Assembly: GCF_000817735.3 (NCBI RefSeq) | Contig: NZ_JTJC03000008.1 | Coordinates: 124,001 to 188,000, forward strand | Reading direction: 5' to 3' | DNA: 64,000 bases | From: Scytonema millei VB511283 | GTDB taxonomy: Bacteria; Cyanobacteriota; Cyanobacteriia; Cyanobacteriales; Chroococcidiopsidaceae | Shown: positions 7,241 through 15,382 of the stretch, one piece after another | Layout of the letters: every line of letters starts with the position of its first letter | Position numbering within the stretch: position 1 is the stretch's first letter | Position numbers and translations under genes: made by a program | Notes under the pieces: generated by a model | What the model was told of the DNA's origin: nothing | The model's input: only the letters and a program-made list of their open reading frames with translations | Database searches by the model: none

Positions 7241-9514
7241 CTACCAACCATCTACTACAAGCGGTTTTTGCTCCTCGAGCAGTTTTTGTAGTAGCTGAAT
7301 ACCTGTCGGAGTCCAATAGTACCTTTTTCTAGCATCGGTGTGATAGTGAATTTCGATCGCAAAGTCAGAGGCATGTTTGGCTTTGGTCTTGGTCAGCCAT
7401 TCTGGTGAAACCCCTAGACGACGGCTAACTTCTTTGGTTGGTAAAGAGTTTGCCGGAATACCAGATAATTTTTTTTGTGACTTCAGACAGCGTAATTGCT
7501 CGATTCCTGCTTCCATCCAATGTACGACTCCCGCTGCATCCTTGTAGTAGTGGGTGTCAGTTAAGAATCGATCTGGATGCTGATATCGTTGAGCGTGACA
7601 CCAACTCAAAGAACACCCCAGTTGGGCGGCGACTTGGGCAGTCGTTTGGGTTTTTGGCTGGGGCGGTTGTAACTGGACGAAGGTTTGAGCGCGATTGGTT
7701 CCAGGAACAGATGGATTTGCCAAAGTTGATACAGAAGTAACGCAACTCAAGTCAGAAATTTTGCTTCCTTCTTGTCCTCTGCTGTGTGTATCGATGATTT
7801 TTGGTTGAGGAATGACAGGGTTTGTTGGAATTTGAACTCGATCGATTTGTTTCAATCGATTGAATATAGCTGCGATCGCCTGTACAGTTGTTGACTTCAA
7901 GTTTTGCGATTGTAAGGCTAAATTCCTCAGCGCTGAATGACAGGTTTTCAATACATTATCTTTTGTATTACTTATCCAGTTTAGAACTATCTCAGTTTTT
8001 TGCTTTGCCCAAGTTACAAACTGAGTAGGAGTTAATGAGATTTTTGTGCTATTAGTACGAATTGAACTAACTGGTTTGATGTATTTTGTATAGTCTGACT
8101 TAAGCGATCGCGGGTCCCATCCTCCTATCTTTTTTGGAGATGCAGCGAAAGATTGAATTGGTTGAATTTCACTTGGAAGCGCAGTTATTTTGACTACTGG
8201 CTCCGAGCGATCTGCTGCTTGCACTTCAGGACATTCTCCTATAGACTCGTGTTTTAAGTCTGTTGCTAACGAAGGGCGATCGCTCACCTTAGCCACTTCA
8301 GGAGATTTTCTCATAGCCCCCTGTTCTAAGTTTGTTGCAACTAGATCGCTCGCCTGACCAACTCCAGAAAATGCTCTCATAGCCCCCCTTTTTAAGGGGA
8401 GCCACTTGCGTGCGGAGGTGTCCCCGCTACCGCAAAGTGGCGTGGGTTGGGGGGATCTTTCCTTCAACCAAGAAACAATCGAATTGAGCAGTTGATGAGA
8501 ACTAGAATGTCGCTCGACGGAATTCGGATGATGCGATTCTACCCACTGTTCCTGAGAGAGAACTGTTGCTAAACCAGGGATATTTCTAAACTCTTTTAAT
8601 CGGCAAATCTGTTTCATCTTTCTTGCCAACTCTGGAATCGGATCGCAGAGTTGAGCTAGAGATTTGAAGATATCTGCTGTATCGGGATTTTGAAAATCTG
8701 TCCGTGAAAATAGCAATCCTTCTCTAGCATCTAGTTGATAAACTTCCCATAATTTTTTATCTTCTGCCAGAGCCAAAATAGACAAATAAATTACTAGCTG
8801 AGGAAAGAAATCAATTTCCAAACATCTTTTCTCTAAAGATTTTCTCAAAGGATGTTGGTAGTCAGACAATCCTTTAATATTATCATCAACTGCATGGCGA
8901 TCTTCTGAAAAGTAAAGGCTGTCATAATCAATAAGTTTGAGCGCCAACTGTGGAAAAGATTTAACTACCAAAACATTACCATGTTGCAAATCGCCGTGAG
9001 CAATACCAGCGTCATATAAGTTCTTACACAATTCCCGCCATCGCTCTGCCAAAGAGAGTAAAACATTTCTTTTGCCTAGGTTTGCTTTAATAAACTTTTT
9101 TAAATTTTTCCCTTCTACCCATTCCATTTTCAGAATCGGATAGCAATCACCTTGAACTCTAATTCCTGCTTCTAAAAAGGTAGAATCTACAAAATAACTT
9201 CGACAGGAACTATTTTTTAATCGGATTAAAGCCTGTTTATAGTGATTTTTGACCTCGAAATTACTCCGGTAGAAACATCTCACTGCCCAAAGTTTGTGAG
9301 GCGATGAAGTTTCAAATTTAAAAGCAATGGCGAAACTTCCAGCAGCCGACCAAATATCTTTAGTACCATCAGGCTTAATTCTTTCTACTGCTTTTCCCGC
9401 GACCAAGCTTGCATCCAAATCGCGCTCAATTTTGGTTTGAGGATCTTTTTTACGAAAAGCAAACTGAGGATTGCGAATTGCGCTACAGTATTCGGAACGA
9501 CTGGGATATTTCAT
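7241..9514 (-). CDS. Atypical protein kinase with repeat-bearing linker and duplicated C-terminal HTH-like module
   Basis: A 757-residue protein. Residues about 50-300 form a protein-kinase-like fold: the catalytic loop HGDLQHGN (D175, N180) and metal-binding LIDYDS (D196) are clear. The usual ATP-contacting lysine position appears to be Arg79 in WAVRCFYR. A long low-complexity linker (about 350-600) contains three degenerate copies of a ~22-residue unit (GAMR...ATDL) and a MITE-like DNA insert. Residues about 623-673 and 692-744 are two copies of one module (TTAQVAAQLGCSLSW / PTKEVSRRLGVSPEWL followed by HYYKD..HW / HYHTD..YW), looking like winged or excisionase-type helix-turn-helix domains. 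It is the last of three genes (vWA, PP2C, kinase) on the minus strand, resembling the TerY-phosphorylation triad described for Ter stress systems. Function inferred: reversible phosphorylation, possibly linked to DNA binding. Confidence 0.8.
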   Translation of the reverse strand: MKYPSRSEYCSAIRNPQFAFRKKDPQTKIERDLDASLVAGKAVERIKPDGTKDIWSAAGSFAIAFKFETSSPHKLWAVRCFYRSNFEVKNHYKQALIRLKNSSCRSYFVDSTFLEAGIRVQGDCYPILKMEWVEGKNLKKFIKANLGKRNVLLSLAERWRELCKNLYDAGIAHGDLQHGNVLVVKSFPQLALKLIDYDSLYFSEDRHAVDDNIKGLSDYQHPLRKSLEKRCLEIDFFPQLVIYLSILALAEDKKLWEVYQLDAREGLLFSRTDFQNPDTADIFKSLAQLCDPIPELARKMKQICRLKEFRNIPGLATVLSQEQWVESHHPNSVERHSSSHQLLNSIVSWLKERSPQPTPLCGSGDTSARKWLPLKRGAMRAFSGVGQASDLVATNLEQGAMRKSPEVAKVSDRPSLATDLKHESIGECPEVQAADRSEPVVKITALPSEIQPIQSFAASPKKIGGWDPRSLKSDYTKYIKPVSSIRTNSTKISLTPTQFVTWAKQKTEIVLNWISNTKDNVLKTCHSALRNLALQSQNLKSTTVQAIAAIFNRLKQIDRVQIPTNPVIPQPKIIDTHSRGQEGSKISDLSCVTSVSTLANPSVPGTNRAQTFVQLQPPQPKTQTTAQVAAQLGCSLSWCHAQRYQHPDRFLTDTHYYKDAAGVVHWMEAGIEQLRCLKSQKKLSGIPANSLPTKEVSRRLGVSPEWLTKTKAKHASDFAIEIHYHTDARKRYYWTPTGIQLLQKLLEEQKPLVVDGW
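8376..8460. repeat. MITE-like GATCCCCC/TTAAAAAGGGGG element inside the kinase gene
   Basis: The plus strand reads CCCCCCTTTTTAAGGGGAGCC at its left side and GGGTTGGGGGGATC at its right, the signature of the repeat found at 26120-26246 and 21752-21780. Here it lies within the open reading frame and is translated into the linker (residues about 352-379). Confidence 0.6.
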
Positions 9515-9649
9515 AAATCAGTTATCAGTTGTCAGTTATCAGTTATCAGTGACTAGTGGCTGGTGACTAGTGACTAGATGAAGAATTCTACTACTAAAAA
9601 CTAGCGACTAGCCACTAACCACTAACTACTAGCGACTAGCCACCAACCA
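9515..9649. repeat. Short tandem heptamer-type repeats between PP2C and kinase genes
   Basis: CAGTTATCAGTTATCAGT gives way to GACTAGTGGCTGGTGACTAGTGA and CTAGCGACTAGCCACTAACC variants. These units recur at 18040-18134, 26080-26130 and 53475-53515. The array fills the gap between two genes of one probable operon. Confidence 0.75.
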
Positions 9650-10423
9650 CTAGCCACTACTCACTCTTATTACTACTAATGTCGTGTCATCGTTTTTAAT
9701 CAGTTTTTGTTGTCTGAGTTTGTTAATAAAGCCAGCGAAATCATGTTGATTTTGAAAATAAAACATCTTTTTCCAGTCTTCCCCTTGGGCTTCGTAATCT
9801 GCTAAAAACCACTGAGACAAGGCATCTGTTGCTAGTAAAAAAATATCTCCGCACTCGTACCATCCTGCGGTAAACTGAGGCGGAAATGAGGCGTATTCTG
9901 GTAAACTCTCAAAACAGAGTGTTGTGCCTTTAAACTCTCGTGCAGCGGTCAGAGGAAAAGTGAGAAGATTGCCAGTCTCCTGCTCTAGTTTAAATAAACA
10001 AGTATCTCCTACGGCGACAGCTTGCCATTGACTTTTGGTATAAGGCTCTAAGTTTTGTAGCTCTAAGTTTTGTAGTTGTAACCCCAAAAAAGTAGCTGAG
10101 CCGCGATTCTTGATGTCCGAACCTCCTTGCCACCATTTACGATTAGGAGATTGAAGTTTGCTCAAGTAATATTGTCGCCAGATTTCTTGCGATGGCTGCA
10201 ACCATTCCTCGTGCGATCGCCGGATGCTCTCAATCGGGTTTTCTGCTACATGGCAAAAAGATTTGACGAGAATTTCCGCCCATTTTTGCGGGTATAACGA
10301 AGTACTAGCCCCGTCTGCTAGAGCTACTAAACTACCATCGGGGCTATTCTCAAAGCGATCTTGAATGTTTTGTTCTAGTTCGCCAACTTTAGGAAGAGAG
10401 AAATAGCGGATTTCATAAGACAT
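9650..10423 (-). CDS. PP2C-family serine/threonine phosphatase
   Basis: A 257-residue protein with the metal-binding aspartate motifs of PP2C/PPM phosphatases: ALADGAS (D37, G38), AVGDTCLF (D140), LLATDALSQW (D200) and NDDTTLVV (D245, D246). It is of the short bacterial type without extra domains. PP2C enzymes use two Mn/Mg ions to remove phosphate from Ser/Thr. The gene begins 18 bases after the stop of the vWA gene and is followed, after a repeat array, by the kinase, so it probably reverses that kinase's phosphorylation. Confidence in the family is high; the substrate is inferred. Confidence 0.88.
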   Translation of the reverse strand: MSYEIRYFSLPKVGELEQNIQDRFENSPDGSLVALADGASTSLYPQKWAEILVKSFCHVAENPIESIRRSHEEWLQPSQEIWRQYYLSKLQSPNRKWWQGGSDIKNRGSATFLGLQLQNLELQNLEPYTKSQWQAVAVGDTCLFKLEQETGNLLTFPLTAAREFKGTTLCFESLPEYASFPPQFTAGWYECGDIFLLATDALSQWFLADYEAQGEDWKKMFYFQNQHDFAGFINKLRQQKLIKNDDTTLVVIRVSSG

Positions 10424-10441
10424 TGAATTTAGGTAGACAAT

Positions 10442-11290
10442 CTACCCGCGAAATTCTGCTTTTGTTCCTATTTCTAATAGTTGAATCAGGGTTTCGAGTT
10501 TGGCATTATACACAAAACCTTTGGCGTATGGAGTTGGATTTAATCCAGATGCCGCAGCTCGTTCGAGCATATTTGGGGGTAATTCGCTAGAAGTTTCAAA
10601 TAAAAATTGAGCGTAACTATCTCCCTTGGGTAACTGAGTGGGAGCAGCGGGAAGGACGACTTCTTGTGCTGCATTACCAGAGATATGAGCGTTGAGTAAC
10701 AAAGTCTTGCCATCCTCCGTTTCTAGTCCAGCCAGTGCTTCAGCTGCTTTGCGAGTTGTGGGTAAGGAGTCGGCTTCACCATCGGTAATATTAATCACAA
10801 CCGGGGGAAAGCTGGAAGGATGCGTTTCAATCCAGTCTTGGACTAACTGATGTGCCATCTCGAATGCTTCTGTCATGGGAGTTTCTCCCACCGCCGCAGG
10901 TTCGATCCAGATCGGAAATTGGTCGTCGATTTCTACTAATCCGCCTGCTCCATCCGATACTTTTCTTTTTATCGTTTCGACTCGCAAGCAATTTTCGGTG
11001 AGTTCTTGAATGCTGACGACTGGCTTCGCGGCTAATGCTCCCGAAAAAGCATTGACGGCTGCATCTTTGAGCTTGCCATAGCCCAATACTGAGATGTCAC
11101 AGCTATTCTTGATATCCTCGCCATCGGTACAGGCTAAAACTGTCTCGCGCAATACCCGATTTACAGCCTTAGCACATTCTTTCGATTTAGTGCCTGCGGA
11201 ACCAAACGGATAACACATAGAAAAAGATTGATCGATCAGGATGACTAGGTATCCTGGCGTAGCGCGACTAATTTCTTGAATATAAGACAT
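10442..11290 (-). CDS. von Willebrand factor A domain protein (TerY-like)
   Basis: The ATG at 11290 (MSYIQEISRATPGYLVILIDQS) is preferred over an ORF extension to 11341, because the vWA fold starts at once. The MIDAS motif DxSxS reads D20-Q-S22-F-S24, with the later threonine in ETPMTEAFEMA and aspartate in INITDGEAD. vWA proteins bind a divalent metal and a protein ligand. It is the first of three genes with a PP2C phosphatase (18 bases apart) and a kinase, the organisation of TerY-P triads. About 282 residues, no signal peptide, so it is cytosolic. Confidence 0.85.
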   Translation of the reverse strand: MSYIQEISRATPGYLVILIDQSFSMCYPFGSAGTKSKECAKAVNRVLRETVLACTDGEDIKNSCDISVLGYGKLKDAAVNAFSGALAAKPVVSIQELTENCLRVETIKRKVSDGAGGLVEIDDQFPIWIEPAAVGETPMTEAFEMAHQLVQDWIETHPSSFPPVVINITDGEADSLPTTRKAAEALAGLETEDGKTLLLNAHISGNAAQEVVLPAAPTQLPKGDSYAQFLFETSSELPPNMLERAAASGLNPTPYAKGFVYNAKLETLIQLLEIGTKAEFRG

Positions 11291-11476
11291 AGCAGTTAAG
11301 TCCCAAAGATTTGTGGGAGCGATTATACAAAATCCCCGCACTTGACTAAATGACTGACTGCGCCTGGTAGATTAGTGTTGGCGATCTAAAGTCTGTTTTT
11401 GGCGATCGCAAAGTTTTAAAGTTGTATTGCCAATAATTAACAACTCAATTACATATATTCACAGGAAACTCACTCT

Positions 11477-11956
11477 ATGCAAAAAATTCGCATCGGTAAC
11501 GGCTACGACATCCACCAACTCACTACAGAACGCCGTCTGATTCTGGGAGGGGTGGAAATTCCGCACGAACTGGGATTATTGGGACATAGCGATGCTGACG
11601 TACTCACCCATGCGATTATGGATGCCATGCTGGGAGCGCTAAGCCTGGGAGATATTGGCTTGTATTTCCCCCCATCCGATCCGCAATGGAAGGGTGCAGA
11701 TAGTTTGGTACTGCTGAGTAAAGTCAATCAACTGATTCAAGAACGGGGTTGGCAAATCGGTAATATCGATTCCGTCGTCGTGGCAGAACGTCCGAAACTA
11801 AAACCGTATATTACAGCTATGCGCGATCGCCTTGCCACCGTCTTGCAAGTGCAGCCAGAACAAATCGGGATCAAAGCAACTACCAACGAAAAATTAGGTC
11901 CCGAAGGACGCGAAGAAGGGATCTGCGCCTATGCTGTTGCTTTATTAGTGCAGTAA
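11477..11956 (+). CDS. ispF: 2-C-methyl-D-erythritol 2,4-cyclodiphosphate synthase
   Basis: A full-length 159-residue IspF. It catalyses the fifth step of the MEP isoprenoid pathway, cyclising CDP-ME 2-phosphate to MEcPP with loss of CMP; in cyanobacteria this feeds carotenoid, phytol and quinone synthesis. The zinc-site residues lie in GNGYDIH (D11, H13) and the [14 protein letters not shown] motif follows; [18 protein letters not shown] and [15 protein letters not shown] are also family blocks. It is transcribed divergently from the vWA gene, with about 185 bases between them that could hold both promoters. Confidence 0.97.
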   Translation: MQKIRIGNGYDIHQLTTERRLILGGVEIPHELGLLGHSDADVLTHAIMDAMLGALSLGDIGLYFPPSDPQWKGADSLVLLSKVNQLIQERGWQIGNIDSVVVAERPKLKPYITAMRDRLATVLQVQPEQIGIKATTNEKLGPEGREEGICAYAVALLVQ

Positions 11957-11964
11957 TTGTCATT

Positions 11965-12120
11965 GGTCATTGGTAGTTGGTAGTTGGTAGTTGGTAGTTG
12001 CTCCTCTGCTCCTGAAGCCCCTCTGCCCCTCTGCTCCCTACTCCCTACTTACTGATAACTGATAACTGATAACTGTCAACTGTTAACTGATAACTGATAA
12101 CTGATAACTGTCAACTGTTA
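11965..12120. repeat. Short tandem repeat array reaching into the arsS stop codon
   Basis: TTGGTAGTTGGTAGTTGG, then CCCTACTCCC-type units, then many TAACTGA/TCAACTGT units. The right end supplies the last codons and the TGA stop (12111-12113) of arsS, whose tail LTVNS is repeat-encoded. Confidence 0.8.
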
Positions 12121-13106
12121 ACTGTCAACGCTCCACCACAACTAGAACCACTTCCAGCCGTGCAGCCGTAACAATAAGGTACGGTTTGAATTTCATCAAT
12201 AACATCTAAAGTTCCTGCTGCCAAAATTTTCGCTACTGTTAAAGTTTCCCCCGCGCGAGTTTTGGCTGGCAAATTCATCATTTGATTAAAATCACAGTCG
12301 TAGATCTTACCTAAATAATCTACAGAAAGTTCATCCCGACACATTAAGTGTTCTACTGTGTTCGGATTAAAATTAGCTTCTAGAAATTCTAAGTATGGAG
12401 CATAAAGTTTCTTTCGTTGTAGATACGCTAGCGTACGTCCTACTGGTAAGTTAGTTATTGTAAATAAGTTATTGAATGTAATTCCAAAATGTTCTTGCAA
12501 AAAGATTTTATAATCCTTTTCTAGCTTCTGTTGGTCGGGAGTCAGAGAGAAGCGATCGCTGACTGGTAGCTGAGGATTGTATACCAAGTCGAGAATTAAT
12601 TCAGGCTCTTTACCATAACCTAAGCGATTGAGAGCCTGTATTGCTTTTACAGATGCATCAAAAACTCCTTTGCCCCGCATTTTATCCACATTTGTCGCCA
12701 TATAGCAGGGGAGTGAAGCAACGATTCTCGTTTGATGTCGAGTGCAATATTCTGGCAAGTCTTCAAAACCAGGTTCAAAGTAAATCGTTAAATTAGATCT
12801 AACAATAACTTGCTTACCATGTTGGTGTGCGGCTTCAACTATAGGTTTAAAACCGTAATTCATTTCTGGCGCGCCACCAGTTAAATCGACAATTTGAATT
12901 TCGGGAAAACGTTCAATGACTTGAATTAGTTGGTCGCAAATTTCTGGTGACAGTTCCTCTGTTCGTTTTGGACTTGCTTCAACATGGCAATGAGTGCAAG
13001 CCAGGTTACAGCGTTTACCTAAATTTATTTGTAAAACTTTGATTTGACTTTTAGTTAAAGGCGTTTTTAATTTACGAGCGAAAGGTGTAATTGATGTTTG
13101 AATCAT
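12111..13106 (-). CDS. arsS: Arsenosugar biosynthesis radical SAM protein ArsS
   Basis: The start at 13106 (MIQTSITPFARKL) is chosen because the extra residues of the longer ORF to 13175 read through heptamer repeat DNA. The radical SAM cluster motif CxxxCxxC is C33-N-L-A-C37-T-H-C40. The C-terminal cysteine-rich block YCYGCTAGSGSSCGG is typical of this family. The enzyme is thought to join an adenosyl-derived 5'-deoxyadenosyl group to dimethylated arsenic on the way to arsenosugars. It lies 97 bases after arsM on the same strand, the usual pairing. Its terminal residues LTVNS come from repeat DNA. Confidence 0.92.
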   Translation of the reverse strand: MIQTSITPFARKLKTPLTKSQIKVLQINLGKRCNLACTHCHVEASPKRTEELSPEICDQLIQVIERFPEIQIVDLTGGAPEMNYGFKPIVEAAHQHGKQVIVRSNLTIYFEPGFEDLPEYCTRHQTRIVASLPCYMATNVDKMRGKGVFDASVKAIQALNRLGYGKEPELILDLVYNPQLPVSDRFSLTPDQQKLEKDYKIFLQEHFGITFNNLFTITNLPVGRTLAYLQRKKLYAPYLEFLEANFNPNTVEHLMCRDELSVDYLGKIYDCDFNQMMNLPAKTRAGETLTVAKILAAGTLDVIDEIQTVPYCYGCTAGSGSSCGGALTVNS

Positions 13107-13203
13107 GATTTGACAAGTACTTTTCTTTTGCGATCGATAGTTAATGGTCAATTTCCGATTCATCTCAACCATCAACCATCAACCATTAACTATTAACTAT
13201 TAA

Positions 13204-14172
13204 CTAACAACATCCGCCCCCAGTATAGTGCCAAGTCGAATTAGTTACTATAACTTCACTTGGCATCAAAGCAGCAAGTTTAGCTGCTGTTTTATCGCAG
13301 ACTGCGGCTGGAATTCCTTGTTGAAGTACATGTCCGGCTGAGTCATCAAAAAAGGGTTCTGTCCCGGCATAAATGGCTGTTTTACCTGTAAAAATACAGG
13401 CTCCATCTTCTGGAATTGGTACTTTAAAAGATACGGAATCGAGGCTTTCTAAAAGCAAATTTTCTTCCAGGTTATATGTATGACAATCTAACAAGCGATA
13501 GGGACGACGCGCCCGAATTTCAACTTGTCCAAAACCAGCATTTACAATCTTCTGGGTGTACTCATCATATGTAAGTGCGCCCGACAAACACATCGCCCGC
13601 AGTCTTTCATCTTGTTGCAGGTGAACTGGAATCGGACGAGTGGCAATTGGATCGCTCATTTGCAAGCGTCCGCCTGGTTTTAGCACTCGCCAAGCTTCTT
13701 TTAAAGCAAGAGTTAAATCTGCTGGTTCAAATATATTAAACAGACAGTTCTGCGCTACTACATCCACAGATGCATCTGGCATGGGGAGATTAAAAGCATC
13801 ACCTGCCCGAATTTCGACAAAACTAGGATCGAACCAAGGATTTTCTGTCACAGCAGCTTGTAGGTTCCGTGTAGCTGCTTCGCGCATGGCTGCAACCGGA
13901 TCGACAGCAATCACAGCACCAGGACGACGAGAAAAATAAGCAAATTGTAATGCCTCTAAACCGCCGCCAACGCCTACATATAACACTGTCGGTTGGTTGG
14001 CTAGTTCAGTAGGGTGAACAGTTGTACCGCAACCGTAGTTCATCTCCTGCATTGCCAGGGGAATTTTGAGTCCAGGTAGTTGCAGGGGACTGCTTTGCAC
14101 ACAGCATAGACCCACTTGGGGTGTTTCTGCGACTTCGGAGTAAAACTTTGCTGTTGTCTCTAAATAACTCAT
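13204..14172 (-). CDS. arsM: Arsenite S-adenosylmethionine methyltransferase ArsM (arsenosugar type)
   Basis: A 322-residue class I methyltransferase. The SAM-binding motif is LYVGVGGGLEAL (about 64-75), followed by AVDP and VVAQNCLFNI. Cysteines for As(III) binding are available at C23, C24 and C48, with C196 further on, and the protein ends GGGCC. It methylates arsenite stepwise; with ArsS downstream the pathway leads to arsenosugars rather than volatile trimethylarsine. A 15-bp palindrome lies just upstream of the start. No arsR or arsB is seen in this window. Confidence 0.92.
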   Translation of the reverse strand: MSYLETTAKFYSEVAETPQVGLCCVQSSPLQLPGLKIPLAMQEMNYGCGTTVHPTELANQPTVLYVGVGGGLEALQFAYFSRRPGAVIAVDPVAAMREAATRNLQAAVTENPWFDPSFVEIRAGDAFNLPMPDASVDVVAQNCLFNIFEPADLTLALKEAWRVLKPGGRLQMSDPIATRPIPVHLQQDERLRAMCLSGALTYDEYTQKIVNAGFGQVEIRARRPYRLLDCHTYNLEENLLLESLDSVSFKVPIPEDGACIFTGKTAIYAGTEPFFDDSAGHVLQQGIPAAVCDKTAAKLAALMPSEVIVTNSTWHYTGGGCC

Positions 14173-14198
14173 TGTCAGCTGGAGTAAAATGCCGAGAT

Positions 14199-14213
14199 GA
14201 ATATGGTATATTC
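14199..14213. promoter_or_regulatory. Palindrome in the arsM promoter region
   Basis: GAATAT-GGT-ATATTC is a perfect 6-bp-arm inverted repeat, 27-41 bases upstream of the arsM start codon. It could be part of the -10 region or an operator. No regulator is encoded next to it, so the assignment is tentative. Confidence 0.35.
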
Positions 14214-14340
14214 TTTGGCACTGTGTTCTACTCTAGCGGATTTTTACTCTCGCGAATCCTCATAAAGAAGTAGCGGTTGACGTTTTGACGCAGCAGAGAC
14301 GAACTGGCGATCGCCCTGGGGTAGCTAAGGACAATCCGTG

Positions 14341-14883
14341 TCAAAGCGATCGATTTTTTGTTGCTTGTTCTAAAAAATGACGCACGCCTTCGCTCATCTG
14401 TAATAAATTAGGCTCAATTTTTTTACCTAAAAAATCCTCAACCACATGGGCTATAGTCCCAGTCAGAAACCAAGGCACTCCTTTCATCTGATGCGGATCG
14501 ATACTCATTTCTCCCCGACTCTGAATTAAAGTTGTATCACCCTCAGCAATGAATTGATTCTTCCCGCCACAATGCACGGCTTCTGTGAAAGCATGAGTTT
14601 TGATTTGCCATTCCAGCGTCAGCTTTGATTCATCCCAAGTATTGTATTCCGTCCAAGAAAGCATATCTTCGCTGAGAATTGCTCTAGCTGCGGCAGGAAT
14701 TTCACCACCACCATGCCATTCATTTATGGTGTAAACTTTGCCGTTTTCTTCGCGCCGAGATTTGATTTGAACCGATCGCACGTTATGCATGTAGGGAATG
14801 AGATCGTTCAGCTTATCTCGGTATGTAGCGTAGACAAGGTGACATGGGAAAGGAATGCGGGTATCAGCCGAAATATTTGTCAT
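14341..14883 (-). CDS. SRPBCC (START/Bet v1-like) cyclase-type protein
   Basis: A 180-residue protein with the features of the SRPBCC superfamily: a first strand ending in FPCHLVYATYRDKLNDLIPYM, alternating strands (VRSVQIKSRREENGKVY, EWHGGGEIP) and a long C-terminal amphipathic helix (GVRHFLEQATK). These helix-grip folds bind hydrophobic ligands or act as polyketide cyclases; nothing here fixes a ligand. A 168-base gap with a promoter-like region separates it from arsM upstream. Confidence 0.65.
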   Translation of the reverse strand: MTNISADTRIPFPCHLVYATYRDKLNDLIPYMHNVRSVQIKSRREENGKVYTINEWHGGGEIPAAARAILSEDMLSWTEYNTWDESKLTLEWQIKTHAFTEAVHCGGKNQFIAEGDTTLIQSRGEMSIDPHQMKGVPWFLTGTIAHVVEDFLGKKIEPNLLQMSEGVRHFLEQATKNRSL

Positions 14884-15057
14884 TTAGTTCAATGTTTCTT
14901 AAATTCGGTCGTAGCTAATCCTCAAGATTGTAAAAAAGCGATCGCCTTTTTACAATCCGCCAGAGAATTAGTTAACTGAGTATAACCCCTGTTGCAACCT
15001 TGCAACTACAAATGTGTCCTCTATGTCCTGTCTCCTGTTTTCCGTCTCCTGTTAACT

Positions 15058-15273
15058 TTACTTGAATGACTCTAGCTGATCGACTCGCAACCAAATATTC
15101 GGAGTTGGTACATGCCCAAATACGACTAAAGCATAGTCACCTTTAACATCTAAAACCTCTCCTTTAGTTTCAAAAATATAGCTGGGAAAGCGAGAATCGC
15201 TAGCTTTTGCTTCTAGGCTATTTTCTAGCTGTTCGCGCACGGCACGAACCATATCCCCTCTTTTAATCGCCAT
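15058..15273 (-). CDS. ndhO: NAD(P)H-quinone oxidoreductase subunit O
   Basis: A 71-residue protein beginning [19 protein letters not shown] and ending with [12 protein letters not shown], matching NdhO in length and in the SH3-like basic start. NdhO is a peripheral, cyanobacteria/chloroplast-specific subunit of the NDH-1 complex of thylakoids, which drives cyclic electron flow, respiration and CO2 uptake. It is a single gene flanked by repeat-rich gaps. Confidence 0.95.
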   Translation of the reverse strand: MAIKRGDMVRAVREQLENSLEAKASDSRFPSYIFETKGEVLDVKGDYALVVFGHVPTPNIWLRVDQLESFK

Positions 15274-15382
15274 ATGCTGCTCTTTAAAATCGCTAAACTA
15301 TATTCTTTTCGCATTTTACAGTTATCAGGGAGCAGGGAGTAGAGAGCAGGGAATTGATATTAATTCCGAATTCCCTCGCCCC

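Noticed and set aside
14713-14979. Plus-strand ORF of 88 codons opposite the SRPBCC gene
   Set aside because: It is a frame of the real gene's opposite strand, with no family motif and no ribosome site.
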